A stretch of 64,000 bases of DNA, taken from assembly GCA_963812415.1 (NCBI GenBank), contig CAWEVH010000034.1:21997-85996 (forward strand), written 5' to 3'. Below, piece by piece: positions 16,971 to 26,421 of the stretch (position 1 is the stretch's first letter; each line of letters opens with the position of its first letter). The notes under the pieces are model-generated. The model saw only the letters and a list, made by a program, of their open reading frames with translations, had not been told where the DNA came from and ran no database searches. The translations under genes and the position numbers were made by a program. Source of the stretch: JACVRW01 sp963812415. Its GTDB lineage: Bacteria; Actinomycetota; Thermoleophilia; Solirubrobacterales; Thermoleophilaceae.

Positions 16971-18344
16971 GTGATCTTCCGTCAGTTCGTGCATGACGAC
17001 CTCGGCTGTGCCTCCTATTTCGTCGGCGACCTGGACGCCGGCGTTGCCGCCGTCGTCGACCCGCGCTTCGAGATCGACGAGTACCTCGGCTACGCCCGCT
17101 ACCTCGGCGTCCAGATCGATCACGTGCTCGAGACCCACAACCACGCCGACCACGTGTCCGGCCACGGCAGGCTCGCCGAGGCCACCGGCGCCACGATCCA
17201 CATCCACCGCCTGGCGGACGCCGAGTACGCGCACGAACCACTCGAGGACGGCGATGAGCTCCAGCTCGGGGCGCTCACCGTCCGGGCCGTCCACACGCCC
17301 GGCCACCGGCCCGAGCACACGGCCTATGCGCTGGTCGACACCGCGCGAGGGGACGAGCCCTGGGCGGTGCTCACGGGCGACAGCCTGTTCGTGGGCGACG
17401 TCGCCCGGCCCGACCTGGCCATCGAGAAGGAGGAGGGAGCGCGCGACATCTTCAGGAGCCTCCACGGGGCCCTGCTCTCCCTGCCCGCCGAGACCGAGGT
17501 CTGGCCCGGCCACCTCGGTGGCTCGCTCTGCGGCGGCCCCGGCATGGACATGAAGGTGTCCTCCACGATCGGCTTCGAGCGGCGCCACAACGCGCTGCTC
17601 TCAGAGGACGAGGACCTGTTCGTGGAGCACGCGCTCGCCGCGCTCGGCCCGCAGCCGCCGAACTTCCAGGCGATCGTGGCCCTGAACCGCGGGCCGCTCC
17701 TGAGCGCCGGCGTGGAGGTGATGCCGCTCACGCCGCGCCAGGTCGAGGGTCGCCGCGCCGAGGGCGCCCTGATCGTGGACGTGCGCACCGACCTGCAGTT
17801 CGACGAGGCGCACATCCCGGGCGCGGTCTGCATCACGATGCTCCGTCAGGGCTTCGGAACCAAGCTCGCCTGGGTGGCCGACCGCGAGCAGGAGATCGTG
17901 CTCGTGGGGCGCGACGATCACGACGCGCACGCGGCGGCGAGGCTTGCCACGGCTGTCGGCATCCGCAAGCTCGGCGGCTTCCTCGCGGGCGGCATGACGA
18001 GCTGGCGCGCCGAGCACCGCGAGGTGGAGAGCATCGCCCGCTGGACCGTCGAGGAGCTGGCCGAGCGGGCCGACGGCGTGCAGATCGTGGACAACCGCGA
18101 GCACAGCGAGTGGGTCGAGGGCCACATCCCCGGCTCGCTGCACGTGCCCTACCACGACCTCCAGTCGCTACCGGACGCGATCGACCCCGCCCGCCCGGTG
18201 GCCGCGATCTGCGCCTCCGGGCAGCGCAGCGCCACCGCCGCCAGCCTGCTCCAGGCTCACGGCGTGCGCGAGGTGATCCACGTGGTCGACGGAGGCGTGC
18301 CCCGCTGGGGCCACCTGGGCCACGCGCTCGCGCGGGGCGACTAG
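16971..18344 (+). CDS. MBL-fold hydrolase with two rhodanese domains (persulfide dioxygenase-like)
   Basis: 457 aa from a GTG. Residues 1-240 are a metallo-beta-lactamase domain with THNHADH (55-61), a distal His112 (VHTPGHRPEH) and TGDSLFVGDVARPD. This is the ETHE1/glyoxalase II-like pattern that oxidises glutathione persulfide. Two rhodanese domains follow. The first (ALIVDVRTDLQFDEAHIPGA) has lost its Cys loop. The second keeps CASGQRS, the sulfurtransferase active site. The likely role is sulfane-sulfur handling in the cytoplasm. A DUF1059 gene lies convergently behind it. Confidence 0.88.
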   Translation: MIFRQFVHDDLGCASYFVGDLDAGVAAVVDPRFEIDEYLGYARYLGVQIDHVLETHNHADHVSGHGRLAEATGATIHIHRLADAEYAHEPLEDGDELQLGALTVRAVHTPGHRPEHTAYALVDTARGDEPWAVLTGDSLFVGDVARPDLAIEKEEGARDIFRSLHGALLSLPAETEVWPGHLGGSLCGGPGMDMKVSSTIGFERRHNALLSEDEDLFVEHALAALGPQPPNFQAIVALNRGPLLSAGVEVMPLTPRQVEGRRAEGALIVDVRTDLQFDEAHIPGAVCITMLRQGFGTKLAWVADREQEIVLVGRDDHDAHAAARLATAVGIRKLGGFLAGGMTSWRAEHREVESIARWTVEELAERADGVQIVDNREHSEWVEGHIPGSLHVPYHDLQSLPDAIDPARPVAAICASGQRSATAASLLQAHGVREVIHVVDGGVPRWGHLGHALARGD

Positions 18345-18351
18345 GCCGGCA

Positions 18352-18519
18352 CTAGGCGTCCGAGGCCTCGTAGGCCCGCTGGTCGACCAGCGCCTTCACC
18401 TGGTCGTCCGAGAGCTGGCCCGGGTGGTCCTCGTCGGCGTGCGCGCGAACGGCCTTCAACAGATCCTCGTCGGTGCCCGCCTGCACCGTCTTGCCGCAGT
18501 CGCAGTCGATGACTCTCAT
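18352..18519 (-). CDS. DUF1059-family small protein
   Basis: 55 aa (MRVIDCDCGKTVQAGTDEDL, LKAVRAHADEDHPGQLSDDQ, VKALVDQRAYEASDA). The CDCG motif and the HADEDHP motif are characteristic of DUF1059, a small presumably metal-binding fold of unknown function. The start is the ATG at 18519. Confidence 0.8.
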   Translation of the reverse strand: MRVIDCDCGKTVQAGTDEDLLKAVRAHADEDHPGQLSDDQVKALVDQRAYEASDA

Positions 18520-18576
18520 GCAGCGCAGGCTACTCCTTCATAGGCTGTTCGCCCGGGTCAACGACTCGGGGAGCGG

Positions 18577-18605
18577 TTGACGGAGGCCGCTGACGGGTAC
18601 ATATC
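18577..18605 (+). promoter_or_regulatory. Putative promoter of the LVIVD gene
   Basis: TTGACG (18577-18582) is followed after 17 bp by CATATC (18600-18605), about 35 bp before the ATG at 18640. The -35 is good and the -10 is weak; read as a sigma-70-type promoter. Confidence 0.4.
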
Positions 18606-18639
18606 CGGCGTCCGTGAATCGTCACGCTCGGGGAGACTC

Positions 18640-20064
18640 ATGCGCCATCTCAGGCTCGCTGTCCTAGCCGTCGTCGTCATCCTTGCCCTGCCGGCGCCGC
18701 CGCCCAGGCAGGCCACAGGCCGCTCGAAACCGCGGTCAAGGGCCCGGTCCAGCAGGACGGCGCCGCCCTGAACATGGAGGTGGTGGGCCACACCGACATC
18801 GGCGGCCGCGGCTACAACGCGGACGTCTGGGTCCACAAGGACCACGCCTACGTCGGGAGCTGGGGCTTCTCGGACTGGAACGACGGCGGCGAGCAGCGCT
18901 TCTGCCCGAACGACGGCGTGGCGGTGATCGACTCGAGCGATCCGACCGACCCGACCGAGGTCTCCACGCTCGGTCGCCCGACGGCACGTCGGCCGAGGAC
19001 GTGGTGGCGTTCACCGCGCGGTACGGGCCGATGGCCGGTCGCGACATCGCGGCGGTCGGCATCCAGGTCTGCGGCGGCAGCCGCTACGACACGAGGACTT
19101 CCAGCGCGGCCTGCAGCTCTTCGACGTGACCGACCCGGCCAACCCGGACGAGCTCGGCTTCCTCGACACCGGCTGCTGCACGCGCGGCCTGCACGAGCTC
19201 GAGGTGCAGCACCGGGCCGACCTTGGGCGCACGTTCGTGTACGCGAGCGTTCCGGCCAGCGAGTACCCGGACGCGCTCTCGCCCTCCGGCGTGCGCGACC
19301 AGGCAGAGCCGCGGCGACTTCCGCCTGCTCGAGGTGACCGATCCGGCAGAACCCGGCGGAGATCTCCGACTGGGGCGTCGTGAAGAACGACGGCGGCCCG
19401 CTCGAGACCCGGCGCTCGGCTGCGACCCCGACCCGATCTACGGGCACAGCGTCGAGCCCTCGGCCGACGGCAAGCTGGCGTTCGTCGCCTACTGGGACAG
19501 CGGCTTCGTCGCGCTCGACCTGAGCGATCCGGAGAACCCGACCTACCTGGGTGACACCGACTACGGGGCGGACGAGGACGGCGACGCTCACTCCTCGCAA
19601 TGGGACGAGGGCCGCGAGCTGCTCTTCTCGGCGCCGACGAGGACTTCTGCAAGACCTCCGGCCCCGACACCGAGAAGGGCTTCGGCTACCTGCGCGCGTG
19701 GGACTACTCGGACTTCGCGGACCCGGTGCAGATAGGCGAGTACCGCACGCCGAACTCGTCCGGCAGCAAGGACGTGGGCGCCGGCGACTACACGATCCAC
19801 AACCCCCTGATCGTGGGCACCGACCTGTACATCTCCTGGTACACGGACGGCATCCGCGTGGTGGACGCCGTCGATCCGAGGAACCTGAGGGAGGTCGCGT
19901 ACTTCGTGCCGCCCTCGGCCAAGAACCCGGTGCAGCCCTCGCAGCGGGGCACGCTCACGAACGCGACCCAGGTCTGGGGCGTCGCTCACGACGACTCCAG
20001 CGACCTCGTCTACGCGAGCGACATGAACTCCGGGCTCTGGATCGTGCGGAGGACGGGCCCCTAG
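18640..20064 (+). pseudogene. LVIVD-repeat secreted protein, broken by about seven frameshifts
   Basis: Repaired, it gives a protein of about 470 aa with signal peptide (MRHLRLAVLAVVVILALP) and beta-propeller-like LVIVD repeats: DGVAVIDSSDPTDPTEVSTL, LQLFDVTDPANPDELGFLDT, GFVALDLSDPENPTYLGDT, IRVVDAVDPRNLREVAYF. Reading frames change near 18695, 18975, 19095, 19305, 19350, 19400 and 19640, always within otherwise coherent sequence. Most look like single missing bases in short runs, so I suspect sequencing error over decay. ATG at 18640 with GGGGAGA upstream. DUF6529-like and small membrane genes follow closely. Confidence 0.72.
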
Positions 20065-20119
20065 CCAGCTGGAGGACTTCGTTGACAGCGTCACGCGGGG
20101 CAACCCGACGGAGGTCAAG

Positions 20120-20491
20120 GTGCTGCTGGCCTCCGTCGCCCTCGCGCTCGCCGTCTACCAGCTGGTGCTGATCGCCGTCGGCTACGGCAAGCTCCGTCCG
20201 CCCTTCCTCGAGGCACGGCCGGCGGCGTCGGCTCACCGGGCGGTCGGCGACACGATCGCCGTGCTGCTCGTGGTCACGGCGTTCATGTGCGTGAGCTACT
20301 TCGGCTTCGAGGACGACGCCACCCTGCACGTGATCGCGGGCGTGAGCCTGCTCGCGATCCTCGCGATCAAGATCGTCGTGGTGCGCTGGTGGCACTCGAT
20401 GGGGCGGCTGCTCCCGGGCCTCGGCATCTCGGTGTGGCTGCTCCTCGCGCTCACCTGGATCACCTCGGCCGGGGACTTCCTCGCGGGATGA
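20120..20491 (+). CDS. DUF6529-like membrane protein
   Basis: 123 aa from a GTG at 20120. The in-frame codons before it (LEDFVDSVTRGNPTEVK) read like real coding sequence, so the true start is probably upstream and hidden by an indel. Four membrane helices carry motifs AVGYGKLRPPFLEARPA, FMCVSYFGFEDDATLHVIAG and VVVRWWHSMGRLLPGLG. Conserved His and Trp residues suggest a heme- or quinone-linked b-type membrane protein, but that is only a guess. It sits right behind the LVIVD gene. Confidence 0.68.
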   Translation: MLLASVALALAVYQLVLIAVGYGKLRPPFLEARPAASAHRAVGDTIAVLLVVTAFMCVSYFGFEDDATLHVIAGVSLLAILAIKIVVVRWWHSMGRLLPGLGISVWLLLALTWITSAGDFLAG

Positions 20492-20691
20492 AGGGACGCT
20501 CGCACGCCGTGCAGATGCTCGGCTCGCTGCTGGTGGCGGCGGCGATCGTGGTCGTGGCGATCGTGATCGTCACCTCGCAGTTCGGCTCGACGAGCGCCGC
20601 CGAGCGCGAGCTCCAGGAGAACCGGCTCGAGCTCCAGGAGGAGCGTCTCGAGCAGCGCGAGGAGCGCCTCGAGGAGCTGCGGGAGGACTGA
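20488..20691 (+). CDS. Small membrane-anchored coiled-coil protein
   Basis: 67 aa. Its ATG overlaps the preceding stop (ATGA). One membrane helix (MLGSLLVAAAIVVVAIVIVT) is followed by a highly charged helix (ELQENRLELQEERLEQREER). Probably a structural partner of the DUF6529-like protein. No family recognised. Confidence 0.6.
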   Translation: MKGRSHAVQMLGSLLVAAAIVVVAIVIVTSQFGSTSAAERELQENRLELQEERLEQREERLEELRED

Positions 20692-20765
20692 CGTCCGGAA
20701 GCGCTCGCCGGGCGGGAAGCTCCAGATGATCGTGCCCGCCGGCGGGGCTCAGACCGCGGACGAGC

Positions 20766-20924
20766 TCACGCGTCCGGCCCCAGCCGCTCGGGTGTGAGCA
20801 GGGCGAACAGCCCGGAGACGATCGCGGCGAGCAGCAGCGCCACGCCGGCGATGATCGTGAGCGTGTGATCGAAGAAGAAGAGCGTGACGCTGCCCACGCC
20901 GAACAGGATGAGCGTGCGGGTCAC
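20766..20924 (-). CDS. Small membrane protein behind cydB (CydX-like position)
   Basis: 52 aa from a GTG that overlaps the cydB stop (GTGA). It reads TRTLILFGVGSVTLFFFDHT, then LTIIAGVALLLAAIVSGLFA, giving two short hydrophobic helices. Its place and coupling suggest an accessory subunit of the bd-type oxidase, but the sequence does not match CydX, which is about 37 aa with a single helix. No gene symbol assigned. Confidence 0.55.
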   Translation of the reverse strand: MTRTLILFGVGSVTLFFFDHTLTIIAGVALLLAAIVSGLFALLTPERLGPDA

Positions 20925-21922
20925 GCGTTCGACCCCTTGTCGAGCTGCCCGCGCAGGGTGAGCCTGAACAGCCAGACGAGGGCGGGCACCAGGATCAGCA
21001 TGCCGGCCGCTGTGCAGCCCAGCAGGGCCGCCAGCGTGGCGTCGGGCGCGGCCGCCTCGGCCACGGTCAGCTCCGGCGGCAGGATGTACGGCTCCTGGGC
21101 GAGCGCCCAGGCGGCCACGATCGCGCCCACCGCGGCGGCGACCGTGTAGCGCGCGGGCTCGAAGCGCGAGCGCCACTCGAGCCACAGCGTCAGCAGCCCG
21201 AACACGCCCGAGCCGATCACGCACGCGAGGGCGGCGCCCGAGGTGAGCCCGTCCCACAGGTCCGGCGCGTCGGAGCTCACCACCGCGAGCCCGGCGAGCG
21301 CCAGCGCGCCGGCCACGATTCCCGAGCCGAGCGCGCGGGCCCGGAACGCGCGCACCAACTCCTCCTCGCCGGCGCGCCGCGCGTCGGCCCCGAGGAAGAC
21401 CGCCGCCGCGTGGGCGCCCGACGCGATCGCGATCAGTCCGACGAGGATGCTGGTCTCGCCCGTCCAGCTCGTAAGCTCGTCGCCGGCGGCGTTGCCGACC
21501 GGCACCCGACCCGAGGCGATCCCGCCGACGACGGTGCCGAGGAAGAACGGCACCAGCAGCGATGACAGAGCGAACACCGCCCCGAGGCTGCGGCGCTCGG
21601 CCATGTTCGCCGCCTCGCCGCGCAGGGCGAACGCGGCGCCCCGCATGATGATCCCGACGGCCGCGAGGAAGAGCGGGATCGCGAGCGTCGACATGATCGA
21701 GCCGAATGCCTCAGGGAAGGCGGTCCACAACACCACCAACACGAAGATGAGCCACACGTGGTTGGCCTCCCAGACCGGGCTCATCGAGCGCTTGATCCGG
21801 TCGCGCAGACCCTCGTCCCGCGCCGTCAGATCCCAGACGCCCGCCCCGAAGTCCGCGCCGCCCAGCACCACGTAGGCACTCAGCCCGAGCGCGAGCAGGG
21901 CGGCACTGAGGTCGGCGAGCAT
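20921..21922 (-). CDS. cydB: Cytochrome bd-type quinol oxidase subunit II
   Basis: 333 aa with eight or more membrane helices. The N-terminus (SAYVVLGGADFGAGVWDLTA) is the CydB signature; SPVWEANHVWLIFVLVVLWT and WTAFPEAFGSIMSTL follow. CydB packs against CydA and does not hold all the hemes. The ATG overlaps the cydA stop by one base (TGATG). It is shorter than E. coli CydB (379 aa) but normal for actinobacterial forms. Confidence 0.92.
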   Translation of the reverse strand: MLADLSAALLALGLSAYVVLGGADFGAGVWDLTARDEGLRDRIKRSMSPVWEANHVWLIFVLVVLWTAFPEAFGSIMSTLAIPLFLAAVGIIMRGAAFALRGEAANMAERRSLGAVFALSSLLVPFFLGTVVGGIASGRVPVGNAAGDELTSWTGETSILVGLIAIASGAHAAAVFLGADARRAGEEELVRAFRARALGSGIVAGALALAGLAVVSSDAPDLWDGLTSGAALACVIGSGVFGLLTLWLEWRSRFEPARYTVAAAVGAIVAAWALAQEPYILPPELTVAEAAAPDATLAALLGCTAAGMLILVPALVWLFRLTLRGQLDKGSNA

Positions 21923-23256
21923 CAGGCCTCCATCGGCTTGCGCGCCAGCCGCCGCAGCATCACGCCGGCGATCGCCGCCAGGCTGAGGTAGACGATCACG
22001 AGCGTGGCGTAGCCGATCGGTATCCCGCCCGCGCCGGTCACGGCGTCCTCGGTGCGCATCACCTCGTAGACGACCCAGGGCTGGCGTCCCACCTCGGTCG
22101 TGATCCAGCCGGAGATGAGTGCCACGACCGACAGCGGGCCGACCACCACGAGCGCTCGCATGAACCAGACCGACTCCGGCAGCCGGCGCTTGCGCCACCA
22201 GTTCCACAGGAAGAAGGCGCCGACCGCCGCCATGAACGTGCCGATGAAGACCATCGCCTGGAACGCCAGCCGCACGATGTTGATGCCCGTGTCGGTGGGG
22301 ATGCCGTTCGGCCCCGCGGCGTCGAGCCCCTGCACGGTGGCGTTCGGCTCGTGGAAGGCGAGCAGCGAAAGCAGCTTGGGGAACTTGATGCCGTACTTCA
22401 CCTCGCCGTCCTCGTAGATGCCGAGGATGTGGAGCGGCGCCCCGCTCTCCGTCTTCGGCAGCCCCTCGAACACGGCGAGCTTGGTCGGCTGGTTCACGGC
22501 GACCGTGCGCGCCGCCCAGTCCCCCACCAGCAGCTGCGCCGGCGCGGTGAGCGAGGCGAAGGTGAGCGCCACCACGAGACCGATCCGATGGCGGCGCTCG
22601 CGGTTGCCGCGCAGCCAGCCGGCGGCATAGACGGAGGCGACGAGGAAGCCCGCCACGATCGTCCCCGCCAGGTACATGTGGACGAGCTCGTGCCAGAAGT
22701 TGTCGTTGAAGAGAGCGGTGAACGGCTGGACGTCGACCACCTCGCCGTTCTCGATCCGAAAGCCCTCCGGCTTGTTCATCCAGCCGTTCACGGAGATCAC
22801 CGTGAGCGAGCCAGTGATACCGGTGATCACGATCGGGATCCCGCATGCGATGTGCACCTTCGGCGGCAGGCGCTCCCAGCCGTACACGTAGATCGCGATG
22901 AAGATCGCCTCGAGGAAGAACGAGAACCCCTCGAGGGCGAAGGCCACGCCGAACACGTCGCCGAAGGTGGCCATGAACTCCGGCCACAGGAGGCCGAGCT
23001 CGAACGACAGGATCGTGCCGGTCACGACCCCGATCGCGAACAGGATCACCATCGCCTTCGACCAGCGCTTGGCGAGCGCCTTGTAGAGCGGGTCGCCCGT
23101 GCGCAGCCAGAGCCCTTCGAGGAAGATGACCATCGCGGGGAACGCGATCCCGAAGCAGACGAGCGGGATGTGGAACATGAACGAGAGCGCCTGCATCTGG
23201 CGCGCCTCGAGCAGGTACTGCTGCTCCGCACCCCCACCGAGCACGCCGTCGATCAC
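21922..23256 (-). CDS. cydA: Cytochrome bd-type quinol oxidase subunit I
   Basis: 444 aa. Heme-binding His candidates are His29 (MQALSFMFHIPLVCFGIAFP) and the pair in NFWHELVHMYLAGT. LEGFSFFLEAIFIAIYVYGW and GRQPWVVYEVMRTEDAVT are CydA signatures. The quinol-binding Q-loop is short. It reduces O2 to water using quinol without pumping protons. The ATG overlaps the stop of the upstream antiporter gene, so the antiporter, cydA, cydB and a 52-aa ORF form one transcript. Confidence 0.93.
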   Translation of the reverse strand: MIDGVLGGGAEQQYLLEARQMQALSFMFHIPLVCFGIAFPAMVIFLEGLWLRTGDPLYKALAKRWSKAMVILFAIGVVTGTILSFELGLLWPEFMATFGDVFGVAFALEGFSFFLEAIFIAIYVYGWERLPPKVHIACGIPIVITGITGSLTVISVNGWMNKPEGFRIENGEVVDVQPFTALFNDNFWHELVHMYLAGTIVAGFLVASVYAAGWLRGNRERRHRIGLVVALTFASLTAPAQLLVGDWAARTVAVNQPTKLAVFEGLPKTESGAPLHILGIYEDGEVKYGIKFPKLLSLLAFHEPNATVQGLDAAGPNGIPTDTGINIVRLAFQAMVFIGTFMAAVGAFFLWNWWRKRRLPESVWFMRALVVVGPLSVVALISGWITTEVGRQPWVVYEVMRTEDAVTGAGGIPIGYATLVIVYLSLAAIAGVMLRRLARKPMEA

Positions 23257-24430
23257 GCCGGCCTCAGCATTCGCACGGCAATCGCGGGGAACACGAGGAC
23301 CGACACCACACCGCCGGCCACCAGGCCGGCCGCCTCGACCTCTTCGAGCTTGCCGAGCTCGACGCCGATCTGGCTGGCCGCCACGATGAACGACAGCGAC
23401 GTGGCCTGAAGCAGGCCGGTGGCCACCGCCTCGCGCCGCGTCACGAAGCGGGAGTACAGCAGCGCGGGCGCGCCCCGCACAACCAGGAGCGCCAGCACCG
23501 TGAGCGGCACGAGCACGGCCGCGTCGAAGGTGGAGAACAGCTCACCCAGCTCGAGCTGCACGCCGCTCACCACGAAGAAGATGGGGATGAACACGCCGAA
23601 GCCGATCCCCTCGAGCTTCTCCTGTAGTCCGCTCTCGCGCACGGCCTCCTCACGGTCGAGAAAGCTCAGCATTGCACCTGCGAGGAAGGCGCCGAGCACG
23701 ACCTCGAGCCCGAACTCCTGTGCCATCAGCACGAGACTGGCCACGAGCAGGAACGCGATCCGCACGCCGATCTGCGCGCTGGTGCGCTGCATGCGCTTGA
23801 CCGCGGCCACGAGCGGCCCCGACATTCGCGCGCCGGCCAGCAGCATCCCGACCGCCGCCACCACGCCGCCGAACAGCAGCAGCAGCACGATCGTCGACTC
23901 CGGGCTCGAGCTCTGGTGGGAGAAGAAGATCGAGAGCAGGATCACCGTGCCGAAGTCGGCGATCGACGCGCACGCGATCACGAGCTGCCCCAACGAGCTG
24001 CGAGAAGCGCCCGCGTCCTTCAGCACGGCCACCACGATTCCGAACGAGGTGGCCGCGAGGATGATGGCCACGAGCACGGGTGATCCCACGAGCCCGGCCG
24101 CTTCGAGGCCGAGCCCCGCGCCGAGACGCGAGCGCGAGCGAGAGCGCGAACGCCCACAGGAGCAGCGACAGGTGGCGCTCCTGCTCGGCCCGGAAGGCGA
24201 TCTCGAGCCCGGCCAGGAAGAACAGGAACACGAGCCCGAGCTGGGCGAAGACCTCGAGCGGCGCGGTGATCTCCACGATGTCGAGCACCTGCGGGCCGAT
24301 CAGCACGCCCGCGCAGATCTCCGTCACGACCGGCGGGATGCTCGGGAGCGGCAGCAGGTCGACGATCAGCGGCGCGGCGGTGGCCGCGGCGAGGGCGATG
24401 GCGAGGTCCGTGAAGTCGAGGCCGGAGACG
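23253..24430 (-). CDS. CPA2-family cation/proton antiporter, one frameshift
   Basis: About 390 aa after repair of a single-base shift near 24120. The N-terminal part (LIVDLLPLPSIPPVVTEICA, GVLIGPQVL, FFLAGLEIAFRAEQERH) and the C-terminal part (SPVLVAIILAATSFGIVVAV, then LGAFLAGAMLSFL) are the two halves of a Na+/H+ exchanger domain with about 12 helices. No TrkA domain. The start is unresolved: the frame is open to about 24435 but has no clear ATG/GTG, so the 5' end may also be damaged. First gene of the cyd operon. Confidence 0.75.
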
Positions 24431-24459
24431 CCGGGAGTCTGGATTACTAGGCTGGTCGC

Positions 24460-25093
24460 GTGGGCCAGCTCTGGGACGACATCACGCGGGCCTACGACGA
24501 GCGCATCCAGGTTCCGGGCAAGGAGATCCACTTCCTGATCCTGCTCGCGTTCCTGTGCTCCTTCGGCTTCATCCGCGGCAGCGCCCACATGATCCGCGCG
24601 CAGGTGTCGTGGTGGCCGGGCAACGTCGAGACCAAGAGCGGGATGCACATCCACCATCTGGTCTGGGGGATCCTGCTGCTGATCACGATGGGCTATACCG
24701 GGCTCGCCTTCGACCTCGGCGACCCCTGGCTCGAGTTCGTGGCGATCGCGTTCGGCATCGGCTTGGGGCTCACGCTCGACGAGTTCGCGCTCTGGCTCAA
24801 CCTCGAGGACGTCTACTGGCAGGAGCAGGGCAGGGAGTCGATCGACGCGGTGGTGATCGCGGCCGCGCTGCTCGTGGTCACCCTGGTGGGGCTGCCGTTC
24901 TGGGTCGACGTTTGGCGCGCGCTGCTCGAGCTCGCCGGAATCGACCGCGACGCGATCTGGCTCCCGACGCTGCTCCATGTCGCCGCGGTCCCGCTCGCGG
25001 CGGTGACGTACATGAAGGGGCGCACGCTCGTGGCGATCGTCGGCCTGTTCGTGCCGCTGGTCGCGCTGGTCGGGCGCGCTGCTTCCCGGCTAG
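24460..25093 (+). CDS. Integral membrane protein of unknown function
   Basis: About 210 aa from a GTG. Five or six membrane helices, with a His-rich GMHIHHLVWGILLLITMGYT and GLTLDEFALWLNLEDVYWQE suggesting a metal or heme site. The frame stays open to 26076, but after about 25090 the codons are the shadow of the antisense phosphatase. The TAG at 25091, one base out of frame and shared with the convergent gene, is the likely true stop, implying a late one-base indel. Divergent from the cyd operon. Confidence 0.6.
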
Positions 25094-25680
25094 CGAGGGA
25101 TCGCGCTGGGAACGGCGGCGACGGGCGCATTCCAGCGCGTGATCACCGCCGTCTCGCGCTCGAAGCCGAGCACGGAGAGCGTGGCGGTCGAGAGCGCGAA
25201 CAGCGCCCCGTCCTGCGGGGGCAGCCCGAGCCAGCGGGCGCTGAGCACCCGCAGCAGGTGGCCGTGCGCGAACAGCGCCACGGTCCCCTCCCCCGCCTTC
25301 AGCCGCTCGACGAGCGGGTCGACCCGGGCGCCCACGTCCGCGGCCGACTCGCCGCCCGGGCAGCCGTCCCGCCACAGGAACCAGTCGGGACGGCCCTTGC
25401 GGATCTCGGCGGTCGTGATCCCCTCGTAGTCGCCGTAGTCCCACTCGAGCAGCTCCTCGTCGGTCTCGGCGCGGTCGCCGAGGCCGGCGAGGCGGCAGGT
25501 CTCCAGCGCCCGCCCGAGCGGGCTCGAGAGCACCCGATCGAAGCTCCAGTCGCCGAGCGCGCCGCGCAGGATGGCCGCCTGTTCGCGGCCCGCCTCCGTG
25601 AGCGGGATGTCGGTCCGCCCGGTGTGCCGCAGGTCCCTGCTCCATTCGGTCTCGCCGTGGCGGACGAGGACGATCTCCAT
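25090..25680 (-). CDS. Histidine phosphatase family protein (phosphoglycerate mutase-like)
   Basis: 196 aa. It begins MEIVLVRHGETEWSRDLRHT with the catalytic RHG His8. The second His lies in VALFAHGHLLRVLSARWLG, and the acid in LLEWDYGDYEG. It is cytosolic and could act as a phosphoserine/sugar phosphatase or an acid phosphatase-like enzyme; the substrate cannot be told. Convergent with the membrane protein, sharing CTAG at the stops. Confidence 0.9.
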   Translation of the reverse strand: MEIVLVRHGETEWSRDLRHTGRTDIPLTEAGREQAAILRGALGDWSFDRVLSSPLGRALETCRLAGLGDRAETDEELLEWDYGDYEGITTAEIRKGRPDWFLWRDGCPGGESAADVGARVDPLVERLKAGEGTVALFAHGHLLRVLSARWLGLPPQDGALFALSTATLSVLGFERETAVITRWNAPVAAVPSAIPR

Positions 25681-25800
25681 CGGCGCAGCATCGCATCCGT
25701 GCAGGCGTCCACGCACCCTCCCGGAACTCAAGCAATTGTGGGCGTCCGCCGATTGGGCCCCACGAGCTCCTGCGATCGCGTTTGGAGCGACAGGCCGCTG

Positions 25801-25817
25801 GGCAGGTTGCACCTGCC
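25801..25817 (+). promoter_or_regulatory. Inverted repeat in leader of first secreted paralogue
   Basis: GGCAGGTTGCACCTGCC is a perfect 7-bp inverted repeat with a 3-nt loop, ending 11 bp before the AGGAGG ribosome site of the gene starting at 25846. It could be a leader hairpin or an operator. Confidence 0.35.
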
Positions 25818-25845
25818 GACACCCGCCAAGGAGGTCCCGCCGAAA

Positions 25846-26268
25846 ATGCCCGTGACGAAGCCGCTTACCCGCCTCGTCCTCATGGCCGCCGTCGCCGCCC
25901 TCTGCCTCGCATTCGCGCCTGCGGCGCTGGCCGGCAAGGGCCGCAAGCCGCCGGCCGGGTCCAGCAGCATCAGCCTCGTGTGTGTTGAACTCGAGCGACG
26001 GCTTGGCCCACTACGGGCGGTTTGGTCACGTTCAACGTCTCGACCACGCAGACGAGCGAGCCCTGGGTCAACCTGAGGTGCTATCAGAGCGGGGTCGCTG
26101 GTGGCCGAGGGCTGCAACGGGCTACTTCGACCGCTCCATCGACGACGGCAGGAACTTCGGGCTTGTACTCGCCGCATGTGGACCGGCGGAGCCGCCGACT
26201 GCACGGCGTACCTCACGACCCCCCAACGGGCGCAGCTCGCCTCCACGAGCTTCCACGTCTACCCCTAG
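25846..26268 (+). pseudogene. Small secreted protein, paralogue A, frameshifted
   Basis: ATG at 25846 with AGGAGG 12 bases upstream. Signal peptide MAAVAALCLAFAPAALAGKG within the first 35 residues. The mature part appears in pieces across frames: SSSISLV, VTFNVSTTQTSEPWVNLRCY, GYFDRSIDDGRNFGLYSP, TGGAADCTAYLTT and RAQLASTSFHVYP before TAG at 26268. At least three indels are needed. Reconstructed length about 135 aa with Cys residues that could form disulfides. It resembles paralogue B directly downstream. Family unknown. Confidence 0.6.
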
Positions 26269-26421
26269 CAGGGGCCTCGATACCGGGATTGCCTGGAGGG
26301 CGGCCGGTGGCCGCCCTCTCGCGTCTCGACGGCTCCGACCGCCCGATGGACGTCCATTGGACCGGGCTGGTGCGCTTCTCCAGGGACAGTCGGCCGCTGC
26401 CGATTCCAACCTGCACTGTCC

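Noticed and set aside
20766..20924. Naming the 52-aa ORF cydX
   Set aside because: Length and two-helix pattern differ from known CydX; only its position agrees.
22351..23409. Plus-strand frame opposite cydA
   Set aside because: Shadow frame; cydA on the other strand carries heme and Q-loop motifs.
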